Of a DNA stretch of 5,837 nt, positions 5,657 to 5,837 are shown one piece after another. The number at the start of each line of letters is the position of its first letter. Position 1 is the stretch's first letter. The notes beneath the pieces were generated by a model that saw only the letters and a list, made by a program, of their open reading frames with translations, was not told the DNA's origin and ran no database searches. Origin of the DNA: CAYXXZ01 sp050175615 (GTDB taxonomy: Bacteria; Pseudomonadota; Gammaproteobacteria; Pseudomonadales; Porticoccaceae); the NCBI GenBank assembly GCA_050175615.1, contig JBFXIU010000208.1:1-5837 (forward strand). Reading direction: 5' to 3'. The translations under genes were made by a program, and so were the position numbers.

Positions 5657-5837
5657 TTACTGATTCTCATTGCTTTCAGCATTGAGTTCATCGAGAATTT
5701 TTTGCAATTCCGCCAACCCTTCTTCGCTAAACAGCGCGCGCTGACCGCCTGTGTAATGCTGTTCAGAAATATCCAGACAACGCTGTTGTATCCTTTCTAA
5801 TTCAGCATCGTGGCGGATGGGATAACCGGCGAACACA
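5657..5837 (-). CDS. Unrecognised protein, C-terminal 59 residues (cut by window edge)
   Basis: An open frame enters from the right edge and ends at TAA (5657-5659). It encodes 59 residues beginning VFAGYPIRHDAELERIQQ and ending ILDELNAESNENQ. The segment is hydrophilic, acidic towards the end, and probably two amphipathic helices, with no membrane segment or recognisable motif. It is taken as real because it stays open to the edge on the same strand as the ureohydrolase, has even codon use, and lies 108 bp upstream without overlap. I do not recognise the family. It could be the first gene of an operon with the ureohydrolase. Confidence 0.55.
   Translation of the reverse strand, partial: VFAGYPIRHDAELERIQQRCLDISEQHYTGGQRALFSEEGLAELQKILDELNAESNENQ

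Overview
The window looks like ordinary chromosomal DNA from a gammaproteobacterium. YajC, the Bcp peroxiredoxin and the M3 oligopeptidase all resemble gammaproteobacterial proteins, base composition is moderate, and most genes have good AGGAG-type ribosome binding sites. The lineage is an inference from remembered family sequences; a Cellvibrionales-like marine or soil bacterium would fit, but I cannot confirm it. No mobile-element gene, CRISPR array, rRNA or tRNA was seen.

Layout, left to right. (1) 1-439, minus: N-terminal part of a PLP-dependent D-cysteine desulfhydrase / ACC-deaminase-family enzyme, cut by the window edge. (2) 440-735: gene-free. It holds a promoter-like site for that gene, a near-perfect bidirectional terminator (542-570), and a ~161-bp imperfect palindrome (576-736) whose outer end overlaps the yajC stop codon. 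(3) 736-1068, minus: yajC, here without secD/secF downstream or tgt upstream. (4) 1187-1663, minus: bcp, a thiol peroxiredoxin followed by its own small terminator. (5) 1749-3806, plus: an M3-family zinc oligopeptidase with a lipoprotein signal, divergent from bcp across 85 bp. (6) 3912-4364, plus: a bacteriohemerythrin with all seven iron ligands and a basic/aromatic C-terminal tail. (7) 4365-4486: convergent intergenic region with a stem-loop terminator. (8) 4487-5548, minus: an agmatinase/arginase-family ureohydrolase of a longer, slightly divergent subtype. (9) 5657-5837, minus: the C-terminal 59 residues of an unrecognised protein.

The genes do not form one obvious pathway. The loose themes are redox and oxygen handling (Bcp, hemerythrin), nitrogen and amino-acid catabolism (ureohydrolase, D-cysteine desulfhydrase, peptidase) and envelope functions (YajC, lipoprotein peptidase). 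Nothing here is convincingly a new system. The items most worth a second look are the long palindrome after yajC, yajC's unusual isolation, the lipoprotein form of the M3 peptidase, and the altered signature in the ureohydrolase.
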